Made by a program: the position numbers and the translations under genes. From Planifilum fimeticola (GTDB taxonomy: Bacteria > Bacillota > Bacilli > Thermoactinomycetales > DSM-44946), in assembly GCF_003001905.1 (NCBI RefSeq), contig NZ_PVNE01000020.1:1-64000 (forward strand): a DNA stretch of 64,000 bases, in the 5' to 3' direction. Positions 54,282 to 63,125 of the stretch are shown here, in pieces. Below the pieces are notes generated by a model, which was not told the origin of the DNA, ran no database searches, and saw nothing but the letters and a program-made list of their open reading frames with translations. Position 1 is the stretch's first letter. Every line of letters begins with the position of its first letter.

Positions 54282-55178
54282 GTGGAACCGATTGAAAAAT
54301 ACCTGGAATCGAGGGCCGAAGAGGTGCACCGATTCCTGCAGAGGGAAGTGGAGAGCTGGACGGATGTTCCCCGGCCGCTCCGTGAGGCGATGGCTTATTC
54401 CTTGCTGGCGGGAGGGAAGCGGTTGCGCCCCATCCTGGTGCTGGCTACCGCCGAGGCCCTCGGGTGTCCGGCGGAGAGGGCTCTTCCCTTTGCCGGCGCC
54501 GTGGAGATGATTCATACCTATTCCTTGATCCATGACGATCTGCCCGCGATGGATGACGACGATTTCCGCCGCGGCAAGCCGACCAATCATAAGGTTTTCG
54601 GCGAGGCGATGGCCATCTTGGCCGGGGATGCGCTGCTCACCAAAGCTTTCGGTCTCTTGGCGCGGGCGGCCAGGGAGGCGGGACTTCCGGCGGAGACCGC
54701 CCTCGCTTTGATTGAGGAATGTTCCCGGCGTTCCGGTGCCGAAGGGATGGTGGGGGGACAGGTGCTGGATATCCAGGGTGAGAACCGCCGGCTTTCCCTT
54801 TCCGAACTGGAGGCGATCCATCGGGGGAAGACGGGGGATCTCATCGTCTATTCGGTTCGCCTCGGCGCCGTCGTCTCCGGCTCCACGGAAGATCAGCTCG
54901 AGCTCCTCACTTCCTTCGCGGGCCTTTTGGGACTGGCTTTTCAGATTCAGGACGACATCCTGGACGTCGCCGGAGATCAGCAGACGATCGGAAAACCCGT
55001 CGGCAGCGATCAGGCGAAAAACAAAGCGACTTATCCGTCGTTGATCGGATTGGAAAAGTCCCGCGAGCTGCTCCGCAGGACCGTGGAGGAGGCGAAGCAG
55101 TTGCTCACCCGCCCCTGCGGAATGAATACCGAGCGGCTGATGCAGGTCGCCGATTACTTCGCCCTTCGCGAAAAGTGA
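54282..55178 (+). CDS. ispA: Farnesyl diphosphate synthase
   Basis: The 298-residue trans-prenyltransferase builds farnesyl diphosphate from IPP and DMAPP. The first Asp-rich motif is DDLPAMDDDDFRRGKP at residues 85-100 and the second is FQIQDDILDVAGD near residue 225. GTG 54282 starts at once after xseB. It lies upstream of OLE RNA, oapA and dxs, the isoprenoid block typical of OLE RNA carriers. Confidence 0.96.
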   Translation: MEPIEKYLESRAEEVHRFLQREVESWTDVPRPLREAMAYSLLAGGKRLRPILVLATAEALGCPAERALPFAGAVEMIHTYSLIHDDLPAMDDDDFRRGKPTNHKVFGEAMAILAGDALLTKAFGLLARAAREAGLPAETALALIEECSRRSGAEGMVGGQVLDIQGENRRLSLSELEAIHRGKTGDLIVYSVRLGAVVSGSTEDQLELLTSFAGLLGLAFQIQDDILDVAGDQQTIGKPVGSDQAKNKATYPSLIGLEKSRELLRRTVEEAKQLLTRPCGMNTERLMQVADYFALREK

Positions 55179-55184
55179 GCGTCA

Positions 55185-55213
55185 TTGTCGCCTATTATCG
55201 AGTGTGTTATAAT
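55185..55213 (+). promoter_or_regulatory. Sigma-A promoter of OLE RNA
   Basis: TTGTCG (55185-55190) and a perfect TATAAT (55208-55213) are spaced 17 bases apart directly after the ispA stop. The predicted start is about 55220. Confidence 0.85.
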
Positions 55214-55217
55214 GGAG

Positions 55218-55815
55218 GTTAGCCGAGGAGTGGTGCAGTATTCTAGTCGGCCCGTCTCCCCTGAAGGCGGGGCTAAAAATCCGTCAAAGGGCACATCGAT
55301 GAAGTTCTTGGTGTTGGCTTCCGACGCCCAGTCGGGGGTTGATGCTGAGAGTTAAGGAAGGGGGGCGATCCACAAGGGCATGTGGGCGTTGACCCTTCTT
55401 CCGCGGAGGCCCAAGTGCGTGCTCAATGGTCAATGAGCCATCGGGGACGGCTTGGGGGATGAACCTGCATGCGGGATAAAAACTGTGTGCAGTGTAGCCT
55501 GCCTTGAGTGGTGCAGCGGGGAGGCGTAGCCTGTAAGCGGCTCCGCTGAAACCTGCACTGCAAAAGAGGCTAGGGGGAGGAGCGGTGCCGTCGAGGAAAA
55601 CTCCTAGACTGTTTGCATGATGCAAGGCTATCCGGGGATTGAAGTGCGCACTAAGTGGCAATCCAGTCCGGCGTTTGGCGACAGCGCCGAGAAGGTCTTA
55701 AAGGGAAACCGCTCGGTCGGCGACGACCGAGTGACCTTTTGGGAAATCCTACTGGACCTAAGTCGCAGGGTTTACCCGGGTAGTCACCACTCCGTCCCTC
55801 TTTATTTTTGGAGCC
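55218..55815 (+). ncRNA. ole: OLE RNA (ornate, large, extremophilic)
   Basis: This region of about 600 bases between ispA and dxs has no plausible reading frame, starts after its own promoter and is GC-balanced and rich in stems. An example is CTCGGTCG (55712-55719) with CGACCGAG (55724-55731) around a GCGA tetraloop, inside an AAGGTC/GACCTT outer stem (55692-55697 with 55733-55738). Size, isoprenoid-operon position and the following oapA-like membrane gene are the defining traits of OLE RNA. Known OLE RNA binds OapA at the membrane and affects tolerance of cold, alcohol and magnesium. I could not align it to the family model. The ends are approximate. Confidence 0.88.
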
Positions 55816-55882
55816 TTTTGAGAATATCATGCGTCCGTTGGCGGACCATGCCGGAAAGAGGCTGGTCAAGCCGGGATCTGTT

Positions 55883-55910
55883 GCCGGCCCTCGAGCGGCC
55901 GGCATTTTAC
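55883..55910 (+). terminator. GC-rich hairpin between OLE RNA and oapA
   Basis: GCCGGCC (55883-55889) pairs with GGCCGGC (55897-55903), followed by ATTTTAC. It may limit read-through from OLE RNA or mark a processing point. Confidence 0.5.
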
Positions 55911-55946
55911 TGCCGCCGGGTCCGTGGCGGGGAGCTGGTTTCTGCA

Positions 55947-56561
55947 ATGAGCGAATTACTGCGAAAATCGGTTCGATGGGCCGCGTTCATCGGTTTTGTC
56001 ACCGCCCTGATGGCCATGGTGATGACGGTGGTTTCCACCGCGCTGCTCAACGGGGTCTCCTGGAGCGGCGGGCTGTTGGTGGTACTGGTGATCGTGGCGA
56101 TCAATGTGGTCTTCGACATGCTGGGAACGGCGGCGGCGGCGGGAACGGAGCGGCCCTTCCACGCGATGGCAGCAAAAAAGGTGCCGGGTGCCCGGCATGC
56201 CATCGCGATACTGCGCCGAGCGGATCAGTTTTCCAATTTTTGCAACGATGTGATCGGGGATATCTGCGGGATTATCAGCGGCGCCGCCGCCTTCGCCGTG
56301 GTCGGTTCCCTGGTGATGGACGTGGGTGGAGACCGGACGGTGTGGGACGTGTTTTTGGTCTCCGTCATCTCCGCCCTCACGGTCGGATGGAAAGCGCTGG
56401 GGAAAACCCTTTCCATCCACTATGCCAATCCGATCATCTTTCAGGTTGGCAAGTTATTCTTTTTCCTGGAAGACAAGCTTCATATAAGGTTGTTTAATGC
56501 AAAAAATAACAGGAAACGAAAGCGAAAGCGAGGCGTTTCTCGTGCTCCTCGAAAAAATTAA
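55947..56561 (+). CDS. oapA: OLE-associated membrane protein OapA
   Basis: The 204-residue protein has four membrane helices (about 12-33, 41-60, 104-124 and 132-150) and a strongly basic tail (residues 188-203, [16 protein letters not shown]). Asp101-x3-Asp105 in [13 protein letters not shown] fits the OapA DxxxD motif, and [19 protein letters not shown] resembles DUF21/CNNM-type transmembrane proteins. It follows OLE RNA, its known binding partner. ATG 55947 lies behind GGGGAGC with loose spacing. The end overlaps dxs. A dimeric membrane ribonucleoprotein is expected. Confidence 0.88.
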   Translation: MSELLRKSVRWAAFIGFVTALMAMVMTVVSTALLNGVSWSGGLLVVLVIVAINVVFDMLGTAAAAGTERPFHAMAAKKVPGARHAIAILRRADQFSNFCNDVIGDICGIISGAAAFAVVGSLVMDVGGDRTVWDVFLVSVISALTVGWKALGKTLSIHYANPIIFQVGKLFFFLEDKLHIRLFNAKNNRKRKRKRGVSRAPRKN

Positions 56562-58431
56562 TTCTCCGGAACAGTTGAAACAATTGCCAGTGGAAGAGCT
56601 TCCCCGGTTGGCGGAGGAGATTCGCCGTTTCTTGATCGAGAGCCTTTCGGTGACGGGGGGACACCTTTCATCCAATCTGGGAGTGGTGGAGCTCACCCTT
56701 GCACTTCATTATCTCTTCGACAGCCCGCGGGACAAATTGATCTGGGATGTGGGCCATCAGGTGTATGTGCACAAGATCCTCACCGGCCGTCGGGAGGCTT
56801 TTCCCACACTGAGGCAGTATCAAGGATTGTCCGGGTTTCCCAAAAGGGAGGAGAGCGAGCACGACGTCTGGGAGACCGGTCACAGCAGCACCTCCCTGTC
56901 CGCCGCCATGGGAATGGCTGCCGCCCGCGATCTGATGGGAGAGGACTACAAGGTGATCGCTGTGATCGGCGACGGGGCACTGACGGGGGGGATGGCCCTG
57001 GAGGCTCTCAATCACATCGGCAACGAGAAGAAGGATATCATCGTCGTTCTGAACGACAACGAGATGTCCATCTCCCCCAACGTGGGTGCTCTGCATAACT
57101 ATTTGGGACGGCTGCGTACCCACCGGCATTATCATAAGGTGAAAAAAGACGTGGAGCTCTTGTTGAAAAAAATCCCCACGGTGGGGGAACCCTTTGCCCG
57201 CGCGTTGGAGAGGGTGAAGGACAGCCTCAAATACCTGGTGGTTTCCGGAGTGCTGTTTGAAAAATTGGGCTTCACTTATCTCGGTCCCGTGGACGGGCAC
57301 AAGATTGACGAATTGATGGAATGCCTCCGGCAGGCCGCCAAAACGCCGGGACCGGTGTTGGTCCATGCGGTCACCGTCAAAGGGAAGGGTTACAAACCCG
57401 CGGAGGAGGATTCGGTGACCTATCACGGCCCGGGTCCCTACAAGATCGAGTCCGGGGCGTTTATTACGAAACCCGCAAAGGGGCCCAATTATGCCAAGGT
57501 ATTTGGCGATACGCTGGTCAGCCTGGCCGAGAGGGATCCGCGGGTCGTGGCCATCACTCCCGCCATGCTGGAGGGCTCGAAACTGACCGGTTTCGCCGAG
57601 CGATTTCCGGATCGATGTTTTGACGTGGGAATCGCCGAACAACACGCCGCCACCTTTGCGGCGGGTCTCGCCATCCAGGGGATGAAGCCGGTGTTGGCCA
57701 TTTATTCCACCTTCCTGCAGCGGGGCTATGATCAGGTGATTCACGACATCGCCCGCCAAAATCTGAACGTGGTTCTCGCGGTGGATCGGGCGGGTCTGGT
57801 CGGAGCCGACGGAGAGACGCACCAGGGCGTGTTCGACATCGCCTTTTTGCGCTGCGTTCCGAACATGGTGGTCATGATGCCGAAGGATGAAAACGAACTG
57901 CGGCACATGTTGTACACCGCCCTCCATTATGACGACGGTCCCGTCGCCGTTCGCTTCCCCCGCGGTTCCGGGATCGGAGTCCAAATGGACGAAGAATTGA
58001 AGGCCCTTCCCATCGGACGAGCCGAGGTGATCCGGGAAGGGAGCGACATCGCCCTGCTCGCCTTCGGCAACATGGTTCCGCTGGCGGAACGGGCGGCGGA
58101 GCAGCTGGTCCGGGAAGGTTTCTCGCCGCGGGTGATCAATGCCCGTTTCGCGAAACCCCTGGATGAATCGCTCCTCATGCAAATCGCCGACGAAGGTATT
58201 CCGGTGCTGACCGTGGAGGAGGGGTGTCTGATCGGTGGATTCGGCAGCGCCGTGTTGGAGTTTTACGCGGAGCAGGGAATCCATGACATGGTCGTGGAAC
58301 GCCTCGCCATTCCGGATCGGTTCATCGAACACGGGAGTGTGGAACAGTTGCGGCGGGAGATCGGGCTGACGGTGGATCACATCGTGCAAAAGGGGCGCAG
58401 CATGATGCCCCGGAAGCGCAGAAGGGCATAA
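56542..58431 (+). CDS. dxs: 1-deoxy-D-xylulose-5-phosphate synthase
   Basis: The 629-residue thiamine-diphosphate enzyme makes DXP from pyruvate and glyceraldehyde-3-phosphate, the first step of the MEP pathway. The TPP motif [18 protein letters not shown] is near residue 141, and [18 protein letters not shown] is in the transketolase domain. GTG 56542 fits the family start ([12 protein letters not shown]) and overlaps oapA by 20 bases; an ATG at 56497 behind AAGGTTG is possible. Confidence 0.95.
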   Translation: MLLEKINSPEQLKQLPVEELPRLAEEIRRFLIESLSVTGGHLSSNLGVVELTLALHYLFDSPRDKLIWDVGHQVYVHKILTGRREAFPTLRQYQGLSGFPKREESEHDVWETGHSSTSLSAAMGMAAARDLMGEDYKVIAVIGDGALTGGMALEALNHIGNEKKDIIVVLNDNEMSISPNVGALHNYLGRLRTHRHYHKVKKDVELLLKKIPTVGEPFARALERVKDSLKYLVVSGVLFEKLGFTYLGPVDGHKIDELMECLRQAAKTPGPVLVHAVTVKGKGYKPAEEDSVTYHGPGPYKIESGAFITKPAKGPNYAKVFGDTLVSLAERDPRVVAITPAMLEGSKLTGFAERFPDRCFDVGIAEQHAATFAAGLAIQGMKPVLAIYSTFLQRGYDQVIHDIARQNLNVVLAVDRAGLVGADGETHQGVFDIAFLRCVPNMVVMMPKDENELRHMLYTALHYDDGPVAVRFPRGSGIGVQMDEELKALPIGRAEVIREGSDIALLAFGNMVPLAERAAEQLVREGFSPRVINARFAKPLDESLLMQIADEGIPVLTVEEGCLIGGFGSAVLEFYAEQGIHDMVVERLAIPDRFIEHGSVEQLRREIGLTVDHIVQKGRSMMPRKRRRA

Positions 58432-58466
58432 CAAGGTATATGGCGGCAAATTCCCGATAAGCGAGA

Positions 58467-59309
58467 ATGAGCCGCCCCAAAGGCGGGAAGAACAAGTTGG
58501 GCAAGGAACGGCTGGATGTGTTGTTGGTCAAAAAGGGATATGCTCCGAGCCGTGAGCAGGCACGGCGAACGATCATGGCCGGTTTGGTCCGGGTGGGTCA
58601 GGAGCGGATGGACAAACCCGGTGCCCGCGTCCCGGAGGATGCGCCGATTGAAGTGGAAGGACCGATCCATCCTTATGTCAGTCGGGGGGGCCTGAAATTG
58701 GAGGAGGCGCTCCGGGTCTTCTCGATCGATTTGACCGGCCGGGTGGTGATCGACATCGGCGCATCCACCGGGGGATTTACCGATTGCGCCTTGCAACGGG
58801 GGGCGCGGATCGTGTACGCCGTGGATGTGGGCTACGGCCAGTTGGCCTGGAAACTGCGTCAGGACCCCCGGGTCGTGGTCATGGAACGGACCAATTTCCG
58901 CCATTTTCGCCCGGAGGATTTGAAAGGGGAGCCGCCGGACATGGGGACGGTCGATGTTTCCTTCATCTCTCTCGCCCATATTTTGCCGCCCCTTTCTCGC
59001 GTCCTCTCCCCGCCCGGGGAGGTGGTTGCCTTGGTCAAGCCCCAATTTGAAGCGGGGAGAGAGCAGGTGGGAAAAGGGGGAATCGTCCGGGATCCCGCCG
59101 TTCATCGAAGGGTGCTGATGGATCACCTGGATATGGCGGCGCAGTCGGGTTTTCGGGTGCTTGGCCTCACACCTTCGCCGATTGCCGGCGGTGAGGGCAA
59201 CATCGAGTTTTTGAGCCATTTGATCCTGGCGTCCTCCCCGCGGCCGACGGTCTCCGCTGAAGACGTGGAACGGGTGGTGGAGGCGGCGCATCGACGCATT
59301 TCCAAATGA
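58467..59309 (+). CDS. tlyA: TlyA-family rRNA 2'-O-methyltransferase
   Basis: The 280-residue protein has an amino-terminal S4 RNA-binding domain (about 12-70) and a Rossmann methyltransferase fold with VVIDIGASTGGFTDC near residue 92 and DVSFISLAHILPPL. It corresponds to B. subtilis YqxC. TlyA methylates rRNA in some species; whether this copy does is untested. It lies 36 bases after dxs. Confidence 0.92.
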   Translation: MSRPKGGKNKLGKERLDVLLVKKGYAPSREQARRTIMAGLVRVGQERMDKPGARVPEDAPIEVEGPIHPYVSRGGLKLEEALRVFSIDLTGRVVIDIGASTGGFTDCALQRGARIVYAVDVGYGQLAWKLRQDPRVVVMERTNFRHFRPEDLKGEPPDMGTVDVSFISLAHILPPLSRVLSPPGEVVALVKPQFEAGREQVGKGGIVRDPAVHRRVLMDHLDMAAQSGFRVLGLTPSPIAGGEGNIEFLSHLILASSPRPTVSAEDVERVVEAAHRRISK

Positions 59310-59369
59310 ATCTCCAGAAAAAGGATTTCTTCGTTTCGGCTCCGAATAGGTAGGAAAAGGGGGGACCCT

Positions 59370-59888
59370 ATGCTACAGCAGGGGGATTTGATCGTCCTTT
59401 TCCTCTTGGTCGGAGCCATTGTCGCCATCGCTGCCCGCCCGCTTCGTTTCCGGTCAAAATCCGCCATTCAGTGGGCGGAGTCGGGCGATGGCTTCAGCGG
59501 TGAAGTGCCGGACCTGTTGGCTGCTCACGGCTACGAGGTGGTTGCCGGAAAACAGCGGGTGCCCGTCTCGGTGCGCATCGGGGAGAAGATTTACGACAGC
59601 CGCCTTTACATCGATTACATCGCCAGACGGCAACAGGAGATCTATCTGGTGATCATCGCCAGATCGCGCAAGCCGCTCCGGCTGTCCGGGGCTGCGGTGA
59701 GGGACCGGTTTTTGGCCCATTATCTCGCCTTTCAGCCCGAAGGAATTTTGTATGTGGAGCCGGACAAGGGAAGCGTCAAACCCATCACCTTCGAGATGGA
59801 GGGGCTTCGGCTTCCCCGTCGGCATTCCTATGCGGCCTACCTTTTGTCCGCCGGGGTGGGCTTGCTCATCGCACTGCTTTTCCGGTGA
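59370..59888 (+). CDS. Membrane protein of unknown function
   Basis: The 172-residue protein has a helix at each end (8-23 and 156-171) and a soluble middle with mixed beta segments: GEVPDLLAAHGYEVVAGKQRVPVSVRIGEK, then EIYLVIIARS. I do not recognise a family. It overlaps the possible GTG of nadK. The strong AAAAGGGGGGACC site before ATG 59370 supports coding. It sits in the tlyA-nadK-argR-recN run. Confidence 0.7.
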   Translation: MLQQGDLIVLFLLVGAIVAIAARPLRFRSKSAIQWAESGDGFSGEVPDLLAAHGYEVVAGKQRVPVSVRIGEKIYDSRLYIDYIARRQQEIYLVIIARSRKPLRLSGAAVRDRFLAHYLAFQPEGILYVEPDKGSVKPITFEMEGLRLPRRHSYAAYLLSAGVGLLIALLFR

Positions 59889-59917
59889 AACGGATATTTG
59901 GATGGGGTGGGGAGCCA

Positions 59918-60802
59918 TTGAACCGAATCGGGATTTCCGTCAACAAAGGGAAACCGAAAGCGCGGGTGGTGGCGCGCCAATTGGTGTGGCTGATCGAAGA
60001 GCGGGGGGCGGAGGTATACCTTGAACCGGACATCGCCGCGGAGATGGACCGTCCCGAGCTTGGCCTTCCCCTGGATCAGTTTCCCGACCGAGTCGATATC
60101 GTCTTCGTCCTCGGCGGAGACGGGACGCTCCTGGGTATCGCCCGACGCTTCGCCAAATCCCGGGTGCCCATTTTGGGATTCAACCTGGGCCACCTCGGAT
60201 TTTTGTCGGAGGCGGAGCCGGACAGTTTATCCAGTGCCGTGGAACGGGTTTTGGCCGGCGATTACATCATCGAGGAACGGATGATGCTCGATGCCGAGGT
60301 GATTCGCAACGGCCGCGTGATGGAAACCAGCGTTGCCCTGAATGACGTGGGAATTGCCAAGGGCTCCTTCAGCCGGATGATCACCTGCACGGTTTCCATG
60401 GACGGCGCCTATTTGGGCACTTATTCGGGCGACGGCTTGATCGTGTCCACCCCCACGGGTTCCACGGCTTACTCCCTTTCCTGCGGCGGGCCCATCGTGT
60501 GGCCGGGGCTTCAGACGCTCCTTCTCACACCGATTTGTCCCCATACCCTGACGGCTCGCCCGATGGTTCTCCCGCCCGACGGGATATTGGAGATCCGTGT
60601 GAGTTCCACGCACCGGGATATGGGGTTGACCATTGACGGACAATTGGGTTACCGGTTGGAAGTGGATGACATCATCCGCGTGAGCCGCTCTGCATCCGTG
60701 ACCTCTCTGATCAAGTGGAAGGAGCGAACCTTTTTTGAAGTGGTGCGCAAGAAGCTGCAGAGCAACGGCGTCGAGGACGGCGGTTGGGAGGACAAAAGAT
60801 GA
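59918..60802 (+). CDS. nadK: NAD kinase
   Basis: The 294-residue enzyme phosphorylates NAD to NADP. It has [16 protein letters not shown] near residue 66, [21 protein letters not shown] and [21 protein letters not shown] 59918 gives the family start [14 protein letters not shown]; a GTG at 59885 overlaps the upstream gene and has no site. Its stop overlaps argR by four bases (ATGA). Confidence 0.95.
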   Translation: MNRIGISVNKGKPKARVVARQLVWLIEERGAEVYLEPDIAAEMDRPELGLPLDQFPDRVDIVFVLGGDGTLLGIARRFAKSRVPILGFNLGHLGFLSEAEPDSLSSAVERVLAGDYIIEERMMLDAEVIRNGRVMETSVALNDVGIAKGSFSRMITCTVSMDGAYLGTYSGDGLIVSTPTGSTAYSLSCGGPIVWPGLQTLLLTPICPHTLTARPMVLPPDGILEIRVSSTHRDMGLTIDGQLGYRLEVDDIIRVSRSASVTSLIKWKERTFFEVVRKKLQSNGVEDGGWEDKR

Positions 60803-61248
60803 TGAAGGCGCAACGTCATATCAAAATTCGGGAAATCATCGCCACCAAGGACATCGAAACCCAGGAGGAACTGGTGGAAGAACTCAAAAAAGCCGGCTAT
60901 AATGTCACCCAGGCCACCGTTTCCCGGGATATCAAGGAGCTTCACCTGGTCAAGGTGCCCACCAATAACGGCCGTTACAAATACTCTCTCCCCGCGGATC
61001 AGCGATTTAATCCCCTGCAAAAGTTGAAGCGGATGCTGACGGAATCCTTCGTGGGCATCGAAAAAAGCGAAAACCTGATCGTCATGAAGACGTTGCCGGG
61101 CAACGCCAACGCGGTTGGGGCGCTCATCGACAATCTGGATTGGCCGGAGATCATCGGAACGATCGCCGGGGACGACACCATATTGATCATCTGCCGGGAT
61201 CGGGAAAAAGTTCCCGAACTCGTCAACCGATTCATCGACATGCTCTAA
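60799..61248 (+). CDS. argR: Arginine repressor ArgR/AhrC
   Basis: The 149-residue protein has an amino-terminal winged helix with [21 protein letters not shown] and a carboxy hexamer domain with [27 protein letters not shown], where arginine binds. It represses arginine synthesis and activates catabolism when arginine is high. ATG 60799 overlaps the end of nadK behind GGGAGGAC. argR-recN order matches B. subtilis ahrC-recN. Confidence 0.96.
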   Translation: MMKAQRHIKIREIIATKDIETQEELVEELKKAGYNVTQATVSRDIKELHLVKVPTNNGRYKYSLPADQRFNPLQKLKRMLTESFVGIEKSENLIVMKTLPGNANAVGALIDNLDWPEIIGTIAGDDTILIICRDREKVPELVNRFIDML

Positions 61249-61283
61249 AAGGGCTCAGGGCTGCCGTTCAGGGGTGGTCACAC

Positions 61284-62969
61284 ATGTTGAAAGAACTTTC
61301 CATTCGACATTTCGCCATCATTGAACACGTCCGGTTATCCTTCGAAGACGGGTTTCACGTCTTGACCGGGGAAACGGGGGCTGGGAAATCGATACTGATC
61401 GATGCCCTCAGCTTGGCGGTGGGTGGACGAGCCTCCGCCGATTTCGTGCGGCACGGTGAAAAAAAGGCGGAGATCGAGGCGCTGTTTGAAATTTCCGCCG
61501 ATCATCCCGTTTGCGGAATCCTCGGGGAGATGGGCTTGGAACCGGAAGAGGAACTTCTGATCCGGCGGGAGATCAGCGCAAGCGGAAAAAGCACGTGTCG
61601 GATCAACGGGAGCCCGGTCACCCTTTCGATGCTGAAGAAGGTTGGTCGATCCCTGCTGGACATCCACGGTCAGCACGAACATCAGTCCCTTTTGCGGACC
61701 GAGGAGCATTTGGAATGGCTGGACGCCTTCGGGGATCAAACCCTGAAGGATCTGCGAGGAGAGTACGAGGCCCTGTATAACGAGTACAGGGCCTTGGAAA
61801 AAGAACTGGAACGGTTGACATCGGACGAGCGGGAAACGGCGCGGCGCATCGATCTGCTCAACTACCAGCTGCAGGAAATTGCCGCCGCCAACCTGACGGC
61901 AGGGGAGGATCAGGAGCTGGAGCAGGAGCGGAACCGGCTTGTCAATGCGGAAAAGCTGGTGAAAGCGGCGGGAGATGCCTTCGAGGAGTTGTATGCGGAA
62001 GGGCGGGGGAACGATTCTCTCCAAAACGCCTTGAATCATCTGGAGGAAATCGTCCGATACGACGAATCGGTCGGCCCCGTATTGGAACTGGTGCAGTCCG
62101 CCGTTTATCAGGTGGAAGAAGCGATCCGCCTCCTCGGTCGTTATCGGGACGAATTGGAGTTTGAACCGGAACGGCTGAACCAAGTGGAGGAGCGCCTTGA
62201 TCTGATTCACCAACTGAAACGGAAGTACGGAGATACGATCGAATCCATTTTGGCCTACGGAGAGGCCGTCGCCGAAGAGCTGGAAGAACTGAGGAACCGG
62301 GATGAAAACCGGGAAGAAGTGAAGCGGAAATTGGAGGCCGTCCGGGAAGAGCTTAAGAGCGTGGCGAGCCGGTTGACATCGGCCCGGAAACGGGCGGCCG
62401 AGCGGCTGGAACGGCGGATGGAAGAGGAATTGTCCGACCTCAACATGGCCAACACCGCCTTCCGGGTCGCCCTGCAACCCTCGGAACGCGGCTTCACCCC
62501 CACCGGTTGCGATCGGGTGGAGTTTCAAATCGCCCCCAACCCCGGAGAACCGCTTCGCCCGCTTGCCAAGATCGCATCCGGCGGGGAATTGTCCAGGCTG
62601 ATGTTGGCGTTGAAAACGATTTTTATCGATGTGGATCCCATCGACACCGTGGTTTTTGATGAGATCGACACCGGGGTGAGCGGCCGGGCGGCGCAGTCCA
62701 TCGCCGAGAAGATGGCCGGTCTGGCGCGGAAAAATCAGGTGTTGTGCATCACGCATCTGCCCCAGGTGGCATGCATGGCTGATCATCACTACCTCATTGT
62801 CAAGGAGGTTTCCGATCAAAAGACGCGGACCCGGGTCGAGCGATTAAACGCCGAGGGCCGGGCGACGGAGCTGGCTCGCATGTTGGGCGGAGTGGAAGTG
62901 ACGACGACGACACGCCGGCATGCGGAGGAAATGCTGCGTCTGGCCGAGCGGATGAAACAAGCTACCTAG
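61284..62969 (+). CDS. recN: DNA repair protein RecN
   Basis: The 561-residue SMC-like ATPase takes part early in double-strand break repair. Walker A is LTGETGAGKSILIDAL near residue 30 and Walker B is DTVVFDEIDTGVSG near residue 455, flanking a long coiled coil (about 150-340). ATG 61284 follows GGGGTGG. Its length matches other RecN proteins. Confidence 0.96.
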   Translation: MLKELSIRHFAIIEHVRLSFEDGFHVLTGETGAGKSILIDALSLAVGGRASADFVRHGEKKAEIEALFEISADHPVCGILGEMGLEPEEELLIRREISASGKSTCRINGSPVTLSMLKKVGRSLLDIHGQHEHQSLLRTEEHLEWLDAFGDQTLKDLRGEYEALYNEYRALEKELERLTSDERETARRIDLLNYQLQEIAAANLTAGEDQELEQERNRLVNAEKLVKAAGDAFEELYAEGRGNDSLQNALNHLEEIVRYDESVGPVLELVQSAVYQVEEAIRLLGRYRDELEFEPERLNQVEERLDLIHQLKRKYGDTIESILAYGEAVAEELEELRNRDENREEVKRKLEAVREELKSVASRLTSARKRAAERLERRMEEELSDLNMANTAFRVALQPSERGFTPTGCDRVEFQIAPNPGEPLRPLAKIASGGELSRLMLALKTIFIDVDPIDTVVFDEIDTGVSGRAAQSIAEKMAGLARKNQVLCITHLPQVACMADHHYLIVKEVSDQKTRTRVERLNAEGRATELARMLGGVEVTTTTRRHAEEMLRLAERMKQAT

Positions 62970-62979
62970 AGGAAAATCG

Positions 62980-63025
62980 GCTGCGCCGGTCGCTTTCCGA
63001 TACATGCAGGAGCGACCGGCGCAGC
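62980..63025. repeat. Perfect 15-bp hairpin between recN and spoIVB
   Basis: Bases 62980-62994 are the reverse complement of 63011-63025, with a 16-base loop. AGTTATTTACC follows, so there is only a weak T tract. It probably ends recN transcription ahead of the sporulation gene. Confidence 0.65.
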
Positions 63026-63125
63026 AGTTATTTACCGGTCATAAAAAGAAGCCGCACGGACACCTTAAGGATACGGAAGACACAACAATCCAAAACAGGG
63101 GGGCGAGGGCAGGAGGCGCAGGAGA

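Noticed and set aside
55218-55815. tmRNA, RNase P RNA or group II intron as explanation of the structured region
   Set aside because: No tRNA-like ends, no RNase P core motifs and no intron protein or domain V-like end were seen; context fits OLE RNA.
55617-55946. Upstream coding extension of oapA into the OLE RNA region
   Set aside because: The added residues resemble nothing, and the sequence there folds into GNRA-capped stems as expected for RNA.
61335-62819. 494-codon open frame on the minus strand
   Set aside because: Mirror of recN; no ribosome site and no recognisable domain.
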